This document shows positions 1-8,917 of a stretch of 64,000 bases of DNA, one piece after another; within the stretch, counting starts at the first letter, position 1, and every line of letters begins with the position of its first letter. The position numbers were made by a program, and so were the translations under genes. Source of the stretch: Mantamonas sphyraenae (lineage: Eukaryota > CRuMs > Mantamonadidae); assembly GCA_026936335.1 (NCBI GenBank), contig JAPMXV010000053.1:248001-312000 (forward strand), read 5' to 3'. The notes beneath the pieces are model-generated. The model had not been told where the DNA came from. It saw only the letters and a list, made by a program, of their open reading frames with translations, and did no database searches.

Positions 1-1082
1 TGAAGGGTGTGGGAGTGCGCATTGTGCTCAGCAGCCTCAGCCGCAGTGTGCTCTCCATGGAGGTGTTGGAACAAGCGAACCAGCCCGGCGTGTTGCGACG
101 CGATCCGAACGAAGTCATGACAGATCTGGTGCGACGCAGTCCTCGCGAGGTGCTGTTCCAGGGCGTGAGCAAGCTGCGCACGCAAGCGCTTGGCAGCATG
201 ATTCGACACAGCAAGGGTGGAGCCGGAGCCTCGAGTGGCGTACAGGTGATGGAGGGTGGTTGGATGCAGCAGAGTGGGCCACAGGACGGTGGCGAGGCAG
301 ACGGAGGCGGTGGATCGTCATCGTCGTCCGTCGTCGTGGATGACGGAATGGACATGTGGACGTCCGACGTGGAGGAGGTGGCACCGGGCGTGTTGGGATC
401 GTTCCGGGAGCAGGTGGATCAGTACTACGAACAGATGAACGCGTACTCGTTTGCACCCAACGTGCACGAGGCGCCGCACACGCAAGAGGCACGCAAGATG
501 CTGAGCATCGAGACGCAGCTGCGTGCACAGAAGCAACACGGCGAGGGAGACAGTCTGCTGGACATGGTGACACAGTACGAGCCGCGCTTGTTCTACGCAG
601 ACACGACGGAGCTGCGCAGGCATGTGGAACCGGACACAAAGACACGCAGCGTGCAGGGACTGACGGCACGTCCGCCGGCACTGCATCCCGCGCCCACTCG
701 CTATTTTGTGAGCAAGTATGCACCCATGCTGTACTATCCAAAGGTGGTGTGGCAAGAAGCGAGCAGGAGCGGGCCATCGCTGCCTGTGACTGCGTTGATC
801 CGCGGTGAAGTGACCGCAGAGGAGCTGCTGGAGATGGATGAAAGCACGGAGGATGTACTGGGCAGCGACGTCGTGGAGGGAGTGCTGTTGCAAGGCGGTG
901 TAGGTTTGGAGGTGGCCGTGCACGGCCAAGAGGAGGACTACGACGGGGATGTTGGCGAAGATTTCCAGCCCGCACAAGGAGAGTTTGTCAAGCCGGCGGA
1001 AGAGACGGATGAGGGGGACGAAGGAGAGGATGGAGAGGATGGAGAGGAAGGGGAGGAAGAAGACGAGGAAGATGAGGATTGA
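1..1082 (+). CDS. Unrecognised protein with acidic tail (5' partial)
   Basis: The frame is open to the left edge of the window, so the start codon lies outside; the stop is the TGA at 1080-1082. About 359 codons are visible. The last ~50 residues are almost pure Asp/Glu/Gly (EDGEDGEEGEEEDEEDED), as in nuclear or nucleolar proteins, and there are Gly/Ser-rich low-complexity patches near the first quarter. The middle part (for example FYADTTELRRH, YFVSKYAPMLYYPKVVW) looks like ordinary folded coding sequence. I do not recognise a family, and no transmembrane segment is visible. The inverted duplication begins only 11 bp after the stop codon. Confidence that it is coding is high; the function is unknown. 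Confidence 0.7.
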   Translation, partial: KGVGVRIVLSSLSRSVLSMEVLEQANQPGVLRRDPNEVMTDLVRRSPREVLFQGVSKLRTQALGSMIRHSKGGAGASSGVQVMEGGWMQQSGPQDGGEADGGGGSSSSSVVVDDGMDMWTSDVEEVAPGVLGSFREQVDQYYEQMNAYSFAPNVHEAPHTQEARKMLSIETQLRAQKQHGEGDSLLDMVTQYEPRLFYADTTELRRHVEPDTKTRSVQGLTARPPALHPAPTRYFVSKYAPMLYYPKVVWQEASRSGPSLPVTALIRGEVTAEELLEMDESTEDVLGSDVVEGVLLQGGVGLEVAVHGQEEDYDGDVGEDFQPAQGEFVKPAEETDEGDEGEDGEDGEEGEEEDEEDED

Positions 1083-1919
1083 AAATGATGTGCTGTTGTG
1101 TCGATTCTACTCTCTGCATTCCTGTGTCTTTTTGTTCCAATGGCCAACTGCTTGCCTTGCTGCTGACTGCGCACTCAACAACATGGTCAATTCAAACTTT
1201 TTCTCTATTTTCTTGTGTGTGTTGTGTGTGTGTGTGTGATTTCTCTGTACATCTGCACATCTGTGCGCCCGCCTGCGCTGTGGTCCTTCTCTGGAGTCAT
1301 CGCGTTCTGCGTTGTCGTTTCCAGTGGTCAGCTTCAGCTTCTCGCTCTTGCCCGTGTTTCCCCGTGCGTGTGTTTGCGACGCCCGTTGTCGTTCATGTAT
1401 GCCACGTCTATGACCATGGTCCGTGTCCATGTGTGTGTATGTGTGTGCAATGGTGGGGATGGAGGCTCGTGGTTGTCTGATTGACCGTTGTCTGCGTGGT
1501 GGTGGTGTGAGTCTGTGCTTCGGGAGGCCCTTTCAAAGCACTCCATCCACACACACTCACACACTCACACCCACTCACACACACGGGTACAAGCACACAA
1601 TCCACTGCCACCCATCTCTCCAACCCAGCACACCCACATCCATCCACACTCTCCCCCCTTTCAAAACATGATCCTTGTGCCACACCCTACTCCAACAGCA
1701 GACATCAACATCAACGCATTGGGCTGTGTGGACAGCGATGCCAATGGCCCCTCCACTGGCGCAGCGCGTGCCTCCAGAGCCAGCCCCAGCACAGACAACA
1801 GCGCAACAATGCCATGCAGCAGCAGGGTCCTTTACCCTGCTCCCACATCCCCGTGCATCTCGCTCTGTCCTACAAGTGCTCCCTGGCTCCTGGTACGCCC
1901 TGCTGCCTCCTCACACCCG

Positions 1920-2850
1920 TCACCGTGCCGATACAGCACCCATGCTGTATCGGAACGGTGTTGCGTTGATGTTCAGCCCGCTAGACGACGACGACGACGA
2001 CGATCCCGATCGCATGCGTGCGTCTCCATCCCCTTCCACCTTGTTCCTTTCCTCCGCTTCTCGCTTCGGGAAGCTCAGAAGCACAGCCTGCACTCCGCTG
2101 CTCGACTGCGACGCAGACGGCGTCCAAATGGCCGTTGTTTCCGACTCCTCCTCCCCGTCCTCCGCCTCGTTCTCCGACTCGCACTCATCGTCCGACACTC
2201 CCCCCGAGTCGCTTTCCCCGTCATCCATCTCCTCCCGTGCTTCCTGCACCCGCACAAGCTCCCAGCCGGGCAGTGGATTTGCAACCGCAACCGTCCTAAA
2301 GAACGCCTCGCTGCTCAGCACCGGTTCCTCACCCATCCGCCCGCCCAGATCCAGCAACTTGATCTCCACGCTGCCTGGATCCACCCTGTTCATGTCCCCG
2401 TCCCTGTGTCAGCTTCCCTCTCCTTCCCCTTTCTTCTCCACCACACCGTTTTTCCAAAGTGTCGGCCGTTTCTCCCGAATCCGTTTTTCCAAGCCCCAAA
2501 TCCGCCACCGCGCCCTTTTCCCGCTCAAACTGCAATATCCTCCCTTTCTCCTCCTTCTCCTCCACTTACCACAGACAGAATGGCACGCTGCCAAACCTCT
2601 CTCCAATCTCATCGATCCCAGCTCGTTTGCATGCTGCCACGATGCATCGGTCCACACGCCCCAGCGCGTTTTGCACGCTGCGGTAGCCGCTTCCCTGCAC
2701 AGGTTGCTGCGCATCCCAATGGCCTTCAAACTTGGCCAGCAGCTCCTGTGCAAAGCACATCTGGAATGTCCGCAGCTGCGACTGCTCCACTCCCTTTGCA
2801 TCCATCACCTGCACCACAATGTGTGTTGCTTCTTCAATCTCTTCCAACAT
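1920..2850 (-). CDS. BTG/Tob family protein, left-arm copy
   Basis: Two exons on the minus strand: 2850-2570 and 2385-1920, with a 184 bp intron (GTAAGT donor, CAG acceptor), giving 248 aa. The first ~115 residues are a BTG/Tob domain: an N-terminal helical part (FQMCFAQELLAKF, HW), the GSGYRS motif, and LWVDPGSVEIK, which is completed exactly across the intron. BTG/Tob proteins are antiproliferative adaptors that recruit the CCR4-NOT (Caf1) deadenylase to mRNA. The C-terminal half is acidic and Ser-rich (a run of nine Ser), with no recognised domain. It differs from the right copy at one residue seen (KREAEER against KREVEER) and by 2 bp in an intronic A/T run. Both copies look intact. The copy includes its upstream ~300 bp, so it may be expressed. 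Confidence 0.9.
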
Positions 2851-3061
2851 GGTTTTTCGTCAAAAAAATGAGGTGGAATTCTGTGTTGTTGGGTTTGCTT
2901 TCTGCTTTCTGCTTTTGTCTAGTTGCTTCTTGCTTTGCTTCTTGCAATAACCGTAGTGTGTGTGTGTGTTTGTGTGTGTTTGTTCACGTGTGTATTTGCT
3001 GCTGTGCACAACAGTTGGATTTTGTTTCCAGTGGTGGTCGCGGCGCACCCACGCCGCATGC

Positions 3062-3155
3062 TCACAGGAATAGGTGTGCCTCTGTTGGATGTGAGCACGG
3101 CACAACGGACAGTCTTCCAGGTTTGGAGAGCAGGTGGTGCACACACATACGTGCT
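3062..3155 (-). pseudogene. Truncated 3' end of the membrane RING gene
   Basis: On the minus strand this matches the last ~95 bp of the RING gene (6248-6342): the second half of the RING finger (CTTCSPNLEDCPLCRAHI) is still readable. A 1 bp deletion near the old stop changes the final residues, and everything upstream is missing. It is a passenger at the inner edge of the inverted duplication and gives the direction of the copying event. It is not expected to be functional. Confidence 0.8.
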
Positions 3156-3162
3156 CTGAACG

Positions 3163-4569
3163 TCACAAACGCAGAAAAGCCCCAGGGAGCAGCTGCTGGT
3201 TGAGCGACACATTAAACACCTGACAATGGTAGGCATACGCAGTAGTATGACCTACCTTGCCCTCATGGCAACTGTACATCTGCCTGTGCTCGTCAAAGTG
3301 CATGACAAGCTCCACGCGCGAGCCAGGGATGCGCAGGCCAGACTCGTCCAGCGAGTCCCTGAAACATGACACCTGATATGTGCACCCGGATGGCGCCAGG
3401 CTCAATGCCCTGTCGTCCAGCATCGGACGCATCCACAGCGTTGTCTCACCCTCACCATCCCGCTCCACGCTGAGTTCAGGGGACTGCATCCAGCTGTACG
3501 TGGGCGCGGGCACGTTCGATTGCATGCTCCGCGCACTCCCACCTCTGCTTCCTGTGTTTGACGCCTCCGCCTCTTCCTCCTCGTCCAGGGGGTGGATCTC
3601 TGCAATCATGTCAGACGTGGAGCTGTTGAAGGATTCGTCCTGTGCCCTCAGTGTGTTTGTCTGCGCCACTATCTGTGCACTCAGCATGTCCATCTCCCGT
3701 AGCGTCGCCCGCATCTGCTCTTTGTAAGCACTTGCGCGTTCCTCGAACGAGGTTGACTCGGACAGATCCCGATCTCCTTCTCGAGGCGCCCACAGGCGCC
3801 TGCTGCTGCTACTGCCAATACTGCTGCTGCTGCTGCTGTTTCCGGCGCCAATGCTGCTGTGTGTGCTATTTACATCCATGTTCTCCCGCATGTGCTGTGT
3901 CTCCAGTGTGTGAACTTGTTCCGCTGCACTCTTGGCCAGAGTCTTGCCACTACGACTGGCCTGCAGCTCAGCCATTTTCCGTTCCAACGATGTCATTTTG
4001 TCACTCTTTAGCCCTTCCATCATTTCTCTCAGCCTAGTGCGAGCTTCCTGGTACTCCTCCATTTCTCTGCTCCTTTCCAGGTCGTCCAGCAGCGAGTCAC
4101 GAGACTCCTCCAATGCACCCATTGTGCCAATGCGTGTGGAACGCGGGGAACTTGCTTCGCTGCGTGCGTCCGTGCTTGCAACGGAGCGAGCCAGCACGGG
4201 GGAGGCAAAGGCCGTGGTTTTCGCGCCAACTTTCATCTGCTCGTACGTAGCCCGCAACTTGGCCATACGCTCGCGTTCCCGGTGCAGCCGAGCCACCTGT
4301 TCGTCTGGGGTGCTGCTCTCCTTTGTGCTGGTGCGCTGTGTGACGGGTGTGCCCATGACGCCTGCTGTTGGCTGCGTCCGTTCGGTGACGCGCAACGAAC
4401 CAAGTCGGCTGCTCATGCTGCTACGCATGTTGCTCGGCGCCTCTTCTTCTTCGTCATCGCTCGAGTCGTACCCATCCGCAAGCACCATCCGCTTCCCACG
4501 TGGTGTGGGTGGCTTGAGCAAGGACATTGGGTTGTCGTTTGGCCGACACGCGCGTCGTCGTCGTGGCAC
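3163..4569 (-). CDS. Unrecognised coiled-coil, Ser-rich protein
   Basis: A single exon of 468 codons. From about residue 85 to 230 the sequence is highly charged with heptad-like spacing (RERERMAKLRATYEQMK, EEYQEARTRLREMMEGLK), and a second helical part lies near 290-315; between them is a Ser/Asn run. The C-terminal ~110 residues are more globular (CTYQVSCFRDSLDE, VELVMHFDEHRQMYSC) and could be a beta domain. I do not recognise the family. The first ATG (4569) is only 25 bp from the ATG of the divergent DUF202 gene; Met15 (4527) would leave 67 bp for a shared promoter and is a plausible alternative start, since residues 2-14 are a short Arg-rich stretch. The gene converges on the duplicated BTG copy. 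Confidence 0.7.
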   Translation of the reverse strand: MPRRRRACRPNDNPMSLLKPPTPRGKRMVLADGYDSSDDEEEEAPSNMRSSMSSRLGSLRVTERTQPTAGVMGTPVTQRTSTKESSTPDEQVARLHRERERMAKLRATYEQMKVGAKTTAFASPVLARSVASTDARSEASSPRSTRIGTMGALEESRDSLLDDLERSREMEEYQEARTRLREMMEGLKSDKMTSLERKMAELQASRSGKTLAKSAAEQVHTLETQHMRENMDVNSTHSSIGAGNSSSSSSIGSSSSRRLWAPREGDRDLSESTSFEERASAYKEQMRATLREMDMLSAQIVAQTNTLRAQDESFNSSTSDMIAEIHPLDEEEEAEASNTGSRGGSARSMQSNVPAPTYSWMQSPELSVERDGEGETTLWMRPMLDDRALSLAPSGCTYQVSCFRDSLDESGLRIPGSRVELVMHFDEHRQMYSCHEGKVGHTTAYAYHCQVFNVSLNQQLLPGAFLRL

Positions 4570-4594
4570 CCAAGTTTATCCTCAACCGACCACA

Positions 4595-5074
4595 ATGAGC
4601 GCCGATGAGGATGCAGTGTCCATCCATGTGGAAGAGGAGCAGTCTCAACCCTCACACAGGAATTCAGGAGAAGAGGACCAGGACGGGGACGCCGGAGCAG
4701 CAAAGAGGCAGGGGTTGGGAGCATTCCTGGCCCAGTCACCACTGATTCCCAATGCTGGGTCGACTGCACGTGACCACTTGGCCAATGAGCGCACGTTTCT
4801 GGCTTGGATCCGAACGGCCCTGGGCAGTGTGGGTCTCGGGGCGGCGTTTTCTCAGTTTGCCAACAACCAGCTCGGACTCACTGCAGGCATCTTCTTCATC
4901 CTCATGGGCGTCGTTGTGCTTGCCTTTTCTGCCATTCGATACGTGCGCGTGACACAGCTCATGCGCGAAGGCAAGTTCCGGCCGGCAAAGTGGTCGACCA
5001 TGGTCGTCGTCTTGCTCGCCGGCGTGGCGACAGTGTTTGCTCTCGTGATGGTCGCCAGCACACCCGTCGTATGA
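4595..5074 (+). CDS. DUF202 / YidH-like small membrane protein
   Basis: A single exon of 159 aa from the ATG at 4595. After an acidic, hydrophilic N-terminus (~60 residues) comes the DUF202 signature LANERTFLAWIRTAL, followed by three hydrophobic segments (GSVGLGAAFSQFA; GIFFILMGVVVLAFSA; MVVVLLAGVATVFALVMV). DUF202 domains occur as stand-alone bacterial proteins and, in eukaryotes, at the C-terminus of vacuolar polyphosphate-polymerase (VTC) subunits and in small fungal membrane proteins. No SPX or VTC catalytic domain is present here, so this is the stand-alone type; its role is not established. The longer upstream open frame is antisense to the neighbouring gene and was not used. Confidence 0.88.
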   Translation: MSADEDAVSIHVEEEQSQPSHRNSGEEDQDGDAGAAKRQGLGAFLAQSPLIPNAGSTARDHLANERTFLAWIRTALGSVGLGAAFSQFANNQLGLTAGIFFILMGVVVLAFSAIRYVRVTQLMREGKFRPAKWSTMVVVLLAGVATVFALVMVASTPVV

Positions 5075-5145
5075 CATTAGGCGTTGTGAGAATGGTGTGG
5101 ATGAGATTAATGAGGATTTGAGTGCCGCGATGGTCAACCCAGCCA

Positions 5146-6342
5146 ATGCAAGTCACCGAGGACGGACCAAACAAGCTCCGCCTCGGCTGCTGGAACCCAT
5201 GCGGGTTTGCAGCCGTGGCTGTGTTTCTGGTGGCCACTGCCGTGTTTTGGAGGATGGATGTGGAATCACGTCTTGATTGCTATCAGCCGTCGCTGCAGGG
5301 GACGTCGGATGCTTTTGCGCGTGTGGACAGTTTCTTGGACGTCAACACACCAGAGGAGATCGATCCACACGGGTTGGTGTTGCGCCCCAGATTCCAGGGG
5401 CGGTGCTACATGGCCTCGCTGAGCATGGCAAACAGATATCGGGTGCTCAGTGGACAGAAGACAAAGGAGCTGCTGGTGGATGAGCTGGCTGAGTGTCGCA
5501 CACGTACGGTCAAGACCACACGCAAGAAGAAGAAGGGTGGAACCACAACAACCATTCGATACCACGTGGAGCTGCTGGACAAGAGCGGGTCGGCGTTTGA
5601 GTTTCACGTGTTTGATGACGTGGTCGAAGCGCGACGGCACGACGCCCTCGTCAACCAGTTTCTGCAACGGGTGAACCAGGCCAAAGTAAGCGCATGGATC
5701 AATGCAGAACGAGGGGTTGGTGGCACTGTCCAGGTGGAACCCCTGTCGTTGGTGGTAGACCAAACATGGTCGGAGGAGCTCTTTGCGCTCTCCTCGCTCA
5801 TGCTAATGATTCTATGTGCCTTGTATATGCCTGTGCACGAGTCTGTACTGATGGACGCCGAGCAGGATCTGTTGCAACGCACCACGTTCAACATGTTTGG
5901 CCTCACGTGCCACTTTGAAGTGCGGCCGCTGCACGTGTTTGAACGCGCCAAGGTGACCACCAAGACCAGCACACGCAATGGGAAACGCAGCACCACGTAT
6001 GCACTGACCATTGAGACAAACGACGGCAGTCCCGCGGTTGCTCTGCAGTTTGGTTCGTCGGTATCAGGGCACGCACCGATTGACAATGCCAAGCGGGCGA
6101 TCAACCACTTCCTAGCGCACGCACAGAGTGTGCACCAGCGCATCGGCGAACATTTGGATGCTGTGCTCGACGATGATGACCTGGACAAGGATGGAACCTG
6201 TTGTGTGTGTCTCTCGCGCAAGTCGCGTGTTGCTTTTCTCCCTTGCAAGCACGTATGTGTGTGCACCACCTGCTCTCCAAACCTGGAAGACTGTCCGCTG
6301 TGCCGTGCTCACATCCAGCAGAGGCACACCCTGTTCCTGTGA
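5146..6342 (+). CDS. Membrane-anchored RING-finger protein
   Basis: A single exon of 398 aa. The first true ATG in frame is at 5146; upstream codons in the same frame have no ATG. It has a hydrophobic segment near the N-terminus (FAAVAVFLVATAVFW), a second near the middle (ELFALSSLMLMILCALYM), and a C-terminal C3HC4 RING finger (CCVCLSRKSRVAFLPCKH, then CTTCSPNLEDCPLC). The region between the membrane segments has the layout of a lumenal domain, as in MAPL/MUL1- or MGRN-type E3 ligases, but I cannot assign it to either. Likely role: E3 ubiquitin ligase with a cytosolic RING on an organelle membrane (inference). The last 95 bp lie inside the right arm of the inverted repeat, and the left arm holds a truncated copy. 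Confidence 0.85.
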   Translation: MQVTEDGPNKLRLGCWNPCGFAAVAVFLVATAVFWRMDVESRLDCYQPSLQGTSDAFARVDSFLDVNTPEEIDPHGLVLRPRFQGRCYMASLSMANRYRVLSGQKTKELLVDELAECRTRTVKTTRKKKKGGTTTTIRYHVELLDKSGSAFEFHVFDDVVEARRHDALVNQFLQRVNQAKVSAWINAERGVGGTVQVEPLSLVVDQTWSEELFALSSLMLMILCALYMPVHESVLMDAEQDLLQRTTFNMFGLTCHFEVRPLHVFERAKVTTKTSTRNGKRSTTYALTIETNDGSPAVALQFGSSVSGHAPIDNAKRAINHFLAHAQSVHQRIGEHLDAVLDDDDLDKDGTCCVCLSRKSRVAFLPCKHVCVCTTCSPNLEDCPLCRAHIQQRHTLFL

Positions 6343-8331
6343 GCATGCGGCGTGGGTGCGCCGCGACCACCACTGGAAACAAAATCCAACTGTTGTGCAC
6401 AGCAGCAAATACACACGTGAACAAACACACACAAACACACACACACACTACGGTTATTGCAAGAAGCAAAGCAAGAAGCAACTAGACAAAAGCAGAAAGC
6501 AGAAAGCAAACCCAACAACACAGAATTCCACCTCATTTTTTTGACGAAAAACCATGTTGGAAGAGATTGAAGAAGCAACACACATTGTGGTGCAGGTGAT
6601 GGATGCAAAGGGAGTGGAGCAGTCGCAGCTGCGGACATTCCAGATGTGCTTTGCACAGGAGCTGCTGGCCAAGTTTGAAGGCCATTGGGATGCGCAGCAA
6701 CCTGTGCAGGGAAGCGGCTACCGCAGCGTGCAAAACGCGCTGGGGCGTGTGGACCGATGCATCGTGGCAGCATGCAAACGAGCTGGGATCGATGAGATTG
6801 GAGAGAGGTTTGGCAGCGTGCCATTCTGTCTGTGGTAAGTGGAGGAGAAGGAGGAGAAAGGGAGGATATTGCAGTTTGAGCGGGAAAAGGGCGCGGTGGC
6901 GGATTTGGGGCTTGGAAAAACGGATTCGGGAGAAACGGCCGACACTTTGGAAAAAAACGGTGTGGTGGAGAAGAAAGGGGAAGGAGAGGGAAGCTGACAC
7001 AGGGACGGGGACATGAACAGGGTGGATCCAGGCAGCGTGGAGATCAAGTTGCTGGATCTGGGCGGGCGGATGGGTGAGGAACCGGTGCTGAGCAGCGAGG
7101 CGTTCTTCAGGACGGTTGCGGTTGCAAATCCACTGCCCGGCTGGGAGCTTGTGCGGGTGCAGGAAGCACGGGAGGAGATGGATGACGGGGAAAGCGACTC
7201 GGGGGGAGTGTCGGACGATGAGTGCGAGTCGGAGAACGAGGCGGAGGACGGGGAGGAGGAGTCGGAGACAACGGCCATTTGGACGCCGTCTGCGTCGCAG
7301 TCGAGCAGCGGAGTGCAGGCTGTGCTTCTGAGCTTCCCGAAGCGAGAAGTGGAGGAAAGGAACAAGGTGGAAGGGGATGGAGACGCACGCATGCGATCGG
7401 GATCGTCGTCGTCGTCGTCGTCGAGCGGGCTGAACATCAACGCAACACCGTTCCGATACAGCATGGGTGCTGTATCGGCACGGTGACGGGTGTGAGGAGG
7501 CAGCAGGGCGTACCAGGAGCCAGGGAGCACTTGTAGGACAGAGCGAGATGCACGGGGATGTGGGAGCAGGGTAAAGGACCCTGCTGCTGCATGGCATTGT
7601 TGCGCTGTTGTCTGTGCTGGGGCTGGCTCTGGAGGCACGCGCTGCGCCAGTGGAGGGGCCATTGGCATCGCTGTCCACACAGCCCAATGCGTTGATGTTG
7701 ATGTCTGCTGTTGGAGTAGGGTGTGGCACAAGGATCATGTTTTGAAAGGGGAGAGGTGTGGATGGATGAGTGGGTGTGCTGGGTTGGAGAGATGGGTGGC
7801 AGTGGATTGTGTGCTTGTACCCGTGTGTGTGTGTGTGGGTTTGAGTGTGTGAGTGTGTGTGGATGGAGTGCTTTGAAAGGGCCTCCCGAAGCACAGACTC
7901 ACATCACCACCACGCAGACAACGGTCAATCAGACAACCACGAGCCTCCATCCCCACCATTGCACACAAACACACATACACACACATGGACACGGAACATG
8001 GTCATAGACGTGGCATACATGAACGACAACGGGCGTCGCAAACACACGCATGGGGAAACACGGGCATGAGCGAGAAGCTGAAGCTGACCACTGGAAACGA
8101 CAACGCAGAACGCGATGACTCCAGAGAAGGACCACAGCGCAGGCGGGCGCACAGATGTGCAGATGTACAGAGAAATCACACACACACACACACACAACAC
8201 ACACAACAGAAAATAGAGAAAAAGTTTGAATTGACCGTGTTGTTGTTGCGTGCGCAGTCAGCAGCAAGGCAAGCAGTTGGCCATTGGAACAAAAAGACAC
8301 AGGAATGCAGAGAGTAGAATCGACACAACAG
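6248..8331. repeat. Right arm of the large inverted repeat
   Basis: This is the partner of 1093-3155, 3.09 kb away and in opposite orientation. It begins inside the RING gene's last exon and contains the whole BTG/Tob gene with its promoter region. After the BTG stop (7486) come ~845 bp with TG/CA tracts and no supported gene. Because the RING gene runs intact across the inner boundary here, this arm is probably the source copy. Lengths differ by 21 bp, mostly through small indels in simple-sequence tracts. Confidence 0.93.
6554..7486 (+). CDS. BTG/Tob family protein, right-arm copy
   Basis: Exons 6554-6834 and 7021-7486 (intron 186 bp, GTAAGT...CAG), 248 aa. The splice joins TG to G to make the Trp of LWVDPGSVE, the diagnostic BTG box ending, so the exon model is secure. 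The BTG/Tob domain covers about residues 1-115 with GSGYRS in the middle; the C-terminal half is acidic with a poly-Ser run near the end, and I see no PAM2 motif of the Tob type. Family role: bridge between mRNA-bound proteins and the Caf1 subunit of CCR4-NOT, promoting deadenylation. The ATG is 211 bp after the stop of the RING gene, on the same strand. This is probably the ancestral copy. Confidence 0.93.
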
Positions 8332-8635
8332 ATGGAAAACAACGTAATACGTTCACGAGAAGAGGGCAAGGTGGTGGTGGATGGATTGCAAGGGCTGGAG
8401 GAGCAGGAGTGGGGTGTGCGTCGCTCAGTGTGGACGGTGGCCGTGATGGCAGAAGACACAGCTCACAGGGAGATCGCATGCAAAGGTGGGTACTGCAGCA
8501 AGGTGGAGAAGAGCATGGACGTGTGTGGAGAAGGACTGACAAGTTCAGAATGCAGTGTTGGAGGGGCGGGGTTGGAAGAGATGCGGGCCGATCCTGCGAA
8601 AACGGGGGCTGCGCGTGGGTGAGGGGGAGGTGGAC

Positions 8636-8917
8636 ATGGAAGTGCGTGTGCAGGGACACAACACAGTGGAGATGGCTACAGGGGCTGTGGTGTGTGTGGC
8701 AGACCGTCTGGAGACGAGGGAGGTGTCATTGCTGAGACTGCGAGTGCGGTGTGGAACGATGCCGATGGTGCTTGTGCTGACGGAGGAGCGTCCGTCGCGG
8801 TATTTCTCCGAAACGATGGAACTGAACAGCGCACGGATGAATCTGTGCGGATGGGCTGTGGGGCTGGGTCAACTGGAGGACTGTGTGGTGGTGTGTGCTG
8901 GGAACACATGTCAGTGA
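8636..8917 (+). CDS. Possible small protein upstream of the ankyrin gene
   Basis: An open frame of 93 aa from the ATG at 8636 has a composition that looks coding (MEVRVQGHNTVEMA, VSLLRLRVRC), but I recognise nothing in it. It overlaps the ankyrin start codon by 10 bp in a different frame. In the frame of the ankyrin protein, the stretch just upstream lacks a convincing start, so part of 8333-8907 may be a 5' exon or leader of that gene rather than a separate one. Transcript data would decide. Confidence 0.3.
   Translation: MEVRVQGHNTVEMATGAVVCVADRLETREVSLLRLRVRCGTMPMVLVLTEERPSRYFSETMELNSARMNLCGWAVGLGQLEDCVVVCAGNTCQ

Larger units (their letters stand above)
1093..3155. repeat. Left arm of a large inverted repeat
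   Basis: The 2063 bp from 1093 to 3155 are the reverse complement of 6248-8331 (2084 bp) with only scattered substitutions and small indels. The arm starts 11 bp after the stop of the left gene and ends 8 bp beyond the stop of the minus-strand coiled-coil gene (3163), so it fills the gap between two converging genes. It carries a complete BTG/Tob gene and, at its inner end, only the last ~95 bp of the membrane RING gene, which is whole at the right arm. This makes the left arm the likely derived copy. Outside the BTG gene, 1093-1919 is TG/CA-rich and has no coding sequence I can support; open frames there are antisense or low-complexity. Confidence 0.93.

Noticed and set aside
1488-3203. 571-codon plus-strand frame, and its mirror at 6533-7894 on the minus strand
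   Set aside because: Antisense to the BTG exons and intron in both arms; Pro/Ser/Arg/His-rich shadow.
5122-5145. Extended N-terminus of the RING protein
   Set aside because: Begins at GTG; the first ATG in frame is at 5146, just before the first membrane segment.
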